Source of the DNA: JASHVB01 sp035535035
GTDB taxonomy: Bacteria; Pseudomonadota; Alphaproteobacteria; Acetobacterales; Acetobacteraceae
NCBI GenBank assembly: GCA_035535035.1
Contig: DATLQW010000027.1
Coordinates: 1 to 23,162 of the forward strand
Direction of reading: 5' to 3'
DNA length: 23,162 nt
Numbering within the stretch: position 1 is the first letter of the stretch; every line of letters begins with the position of its first letter. Under the pieces are notes generated by a model. It saw only the letters and a program-made list of their open reading frames with translations, did not search any database and was not told the origin of the DNA. The position numbers and the translations under genes were made by a program. Below are positions 23,050 through 23,162 of the stretch, in pieces.

Positions 23050-23162
23050 TCAGGCCGGGTTGAGGCGGATTGGCCGCCGCAGCTGCTCCCCTTTGAGGAA
23101 GTACCGCAGTGCCTCACTGAGGATGCGATACCACCGTTCCAGCGGGTCCAACTGCTCCGCAG
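23050..23162 (-). CDS. Hypothetical protein, C-terminal part (runs off right edge)
   Basis: The last 36 residues of a minus-strand gene are visible and end at TGA 23050-23052. They begin AEQLDPLERWYRILSEALRY and continue FLKGEQLRRPIRLNPA. This is a helical, Leu/Arg-rich end with GC-biased third positions, consistent with real coding. The family is not recognised and the rest lies outside the window. Confidence 0.55.
   Translation of the reverse strand, partial: AEQLDPLERWYRILSEALRYFLKGEQLRRPIRLNPA

Noticed and set aside
1..23162. CRISPR array, phage genes or intact transposase
   Set aside because: No regularly spaced direct repeats with unique spacers, no phage structural genes and no complete DDE or HUH transposase; mobile traces are limited to the relics listed.

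Overview
The window is GC-rich double-stranded DNA with dense bacterial coding. Gene content and order suggest an alphaproteobacterial chromosome, most likely from the Acetobacteraceae or a relative. The main clue is the block at the right, rpmF-plsX-fabH-ihfA-MerR, a classic alphaproteobacterial arrangement. The -35/-10 patterns (TTGAC/TAGCGT type) and REP-like hairpins agree with this. No rRNA, tRNA, CRISPR array or intact transposase was seen. The taxonomic call is inference from family-level recognition.

Layout from left to right. (1) 1-784: a truncated minus-strand gene at the edge, then a gene-free stretch carrying a degenerate 13-bp minisatellite. (2) 785-4224, minus strand: an FMN-dependent nitronate monooxygenase-like enzyme and, upstream of it, a glycogen-debranching-type glycoside hydrolase. 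(3) 4225-5874: a divergent intergenic region with a coding-like fragment, then a type I sulfatase. (4) 6011-8926: isocitrate lyase (aceA), transcribed divergently from a ScfR/RamB-type regulator. This is a self-contained glyoxylate-shunt control module with candidate operators between the genes. (5) 8927-10694: a scar-rich accessory segment with a HepT (DUF86) remnant, a MITE-like palindromic element, a five-helix membrane protein of unknown function and a fragment of a group II intron reverse transcriptase. (6) 10695-16789, all minus strand: an SMP-30/gluconolactonase-like protein, an alpha/beta hydrolase, an ABC1/UbiB-family kinase, a coupled pair of small unknown proteins and an M3-family oligoendopeptidase F. 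(7) 16968-22849, all plus strand: a long-chain acyl-CoA synthetase, a tiny His-rich lipoprotein, then rpmF, plsX, fabH, ihfA and a MerR regulator. (8) 22850-23162: a REP-like hairpin and the 3' end of an unknown minus-strand gene.

Several genes form a fatty-acid theme. PlsX and FabH act in phospholipid and fatty-acid initiation, the acyl-CoA synthetase activates fatty acids, and isocitrate lyase with its regulator allows growth on acetyl-CoA-yielding substrates. I did not find a convincing new multi-gene system. The observations most worth a second look are the aceA/ScfR operator region, the MITE-like element flanked by HepT and intron relics, the apparently leaderless ihfA transcript, the translationally coupled small membrane pair at 14373-14940, and the coding-like fragment in front of the sulfatase.
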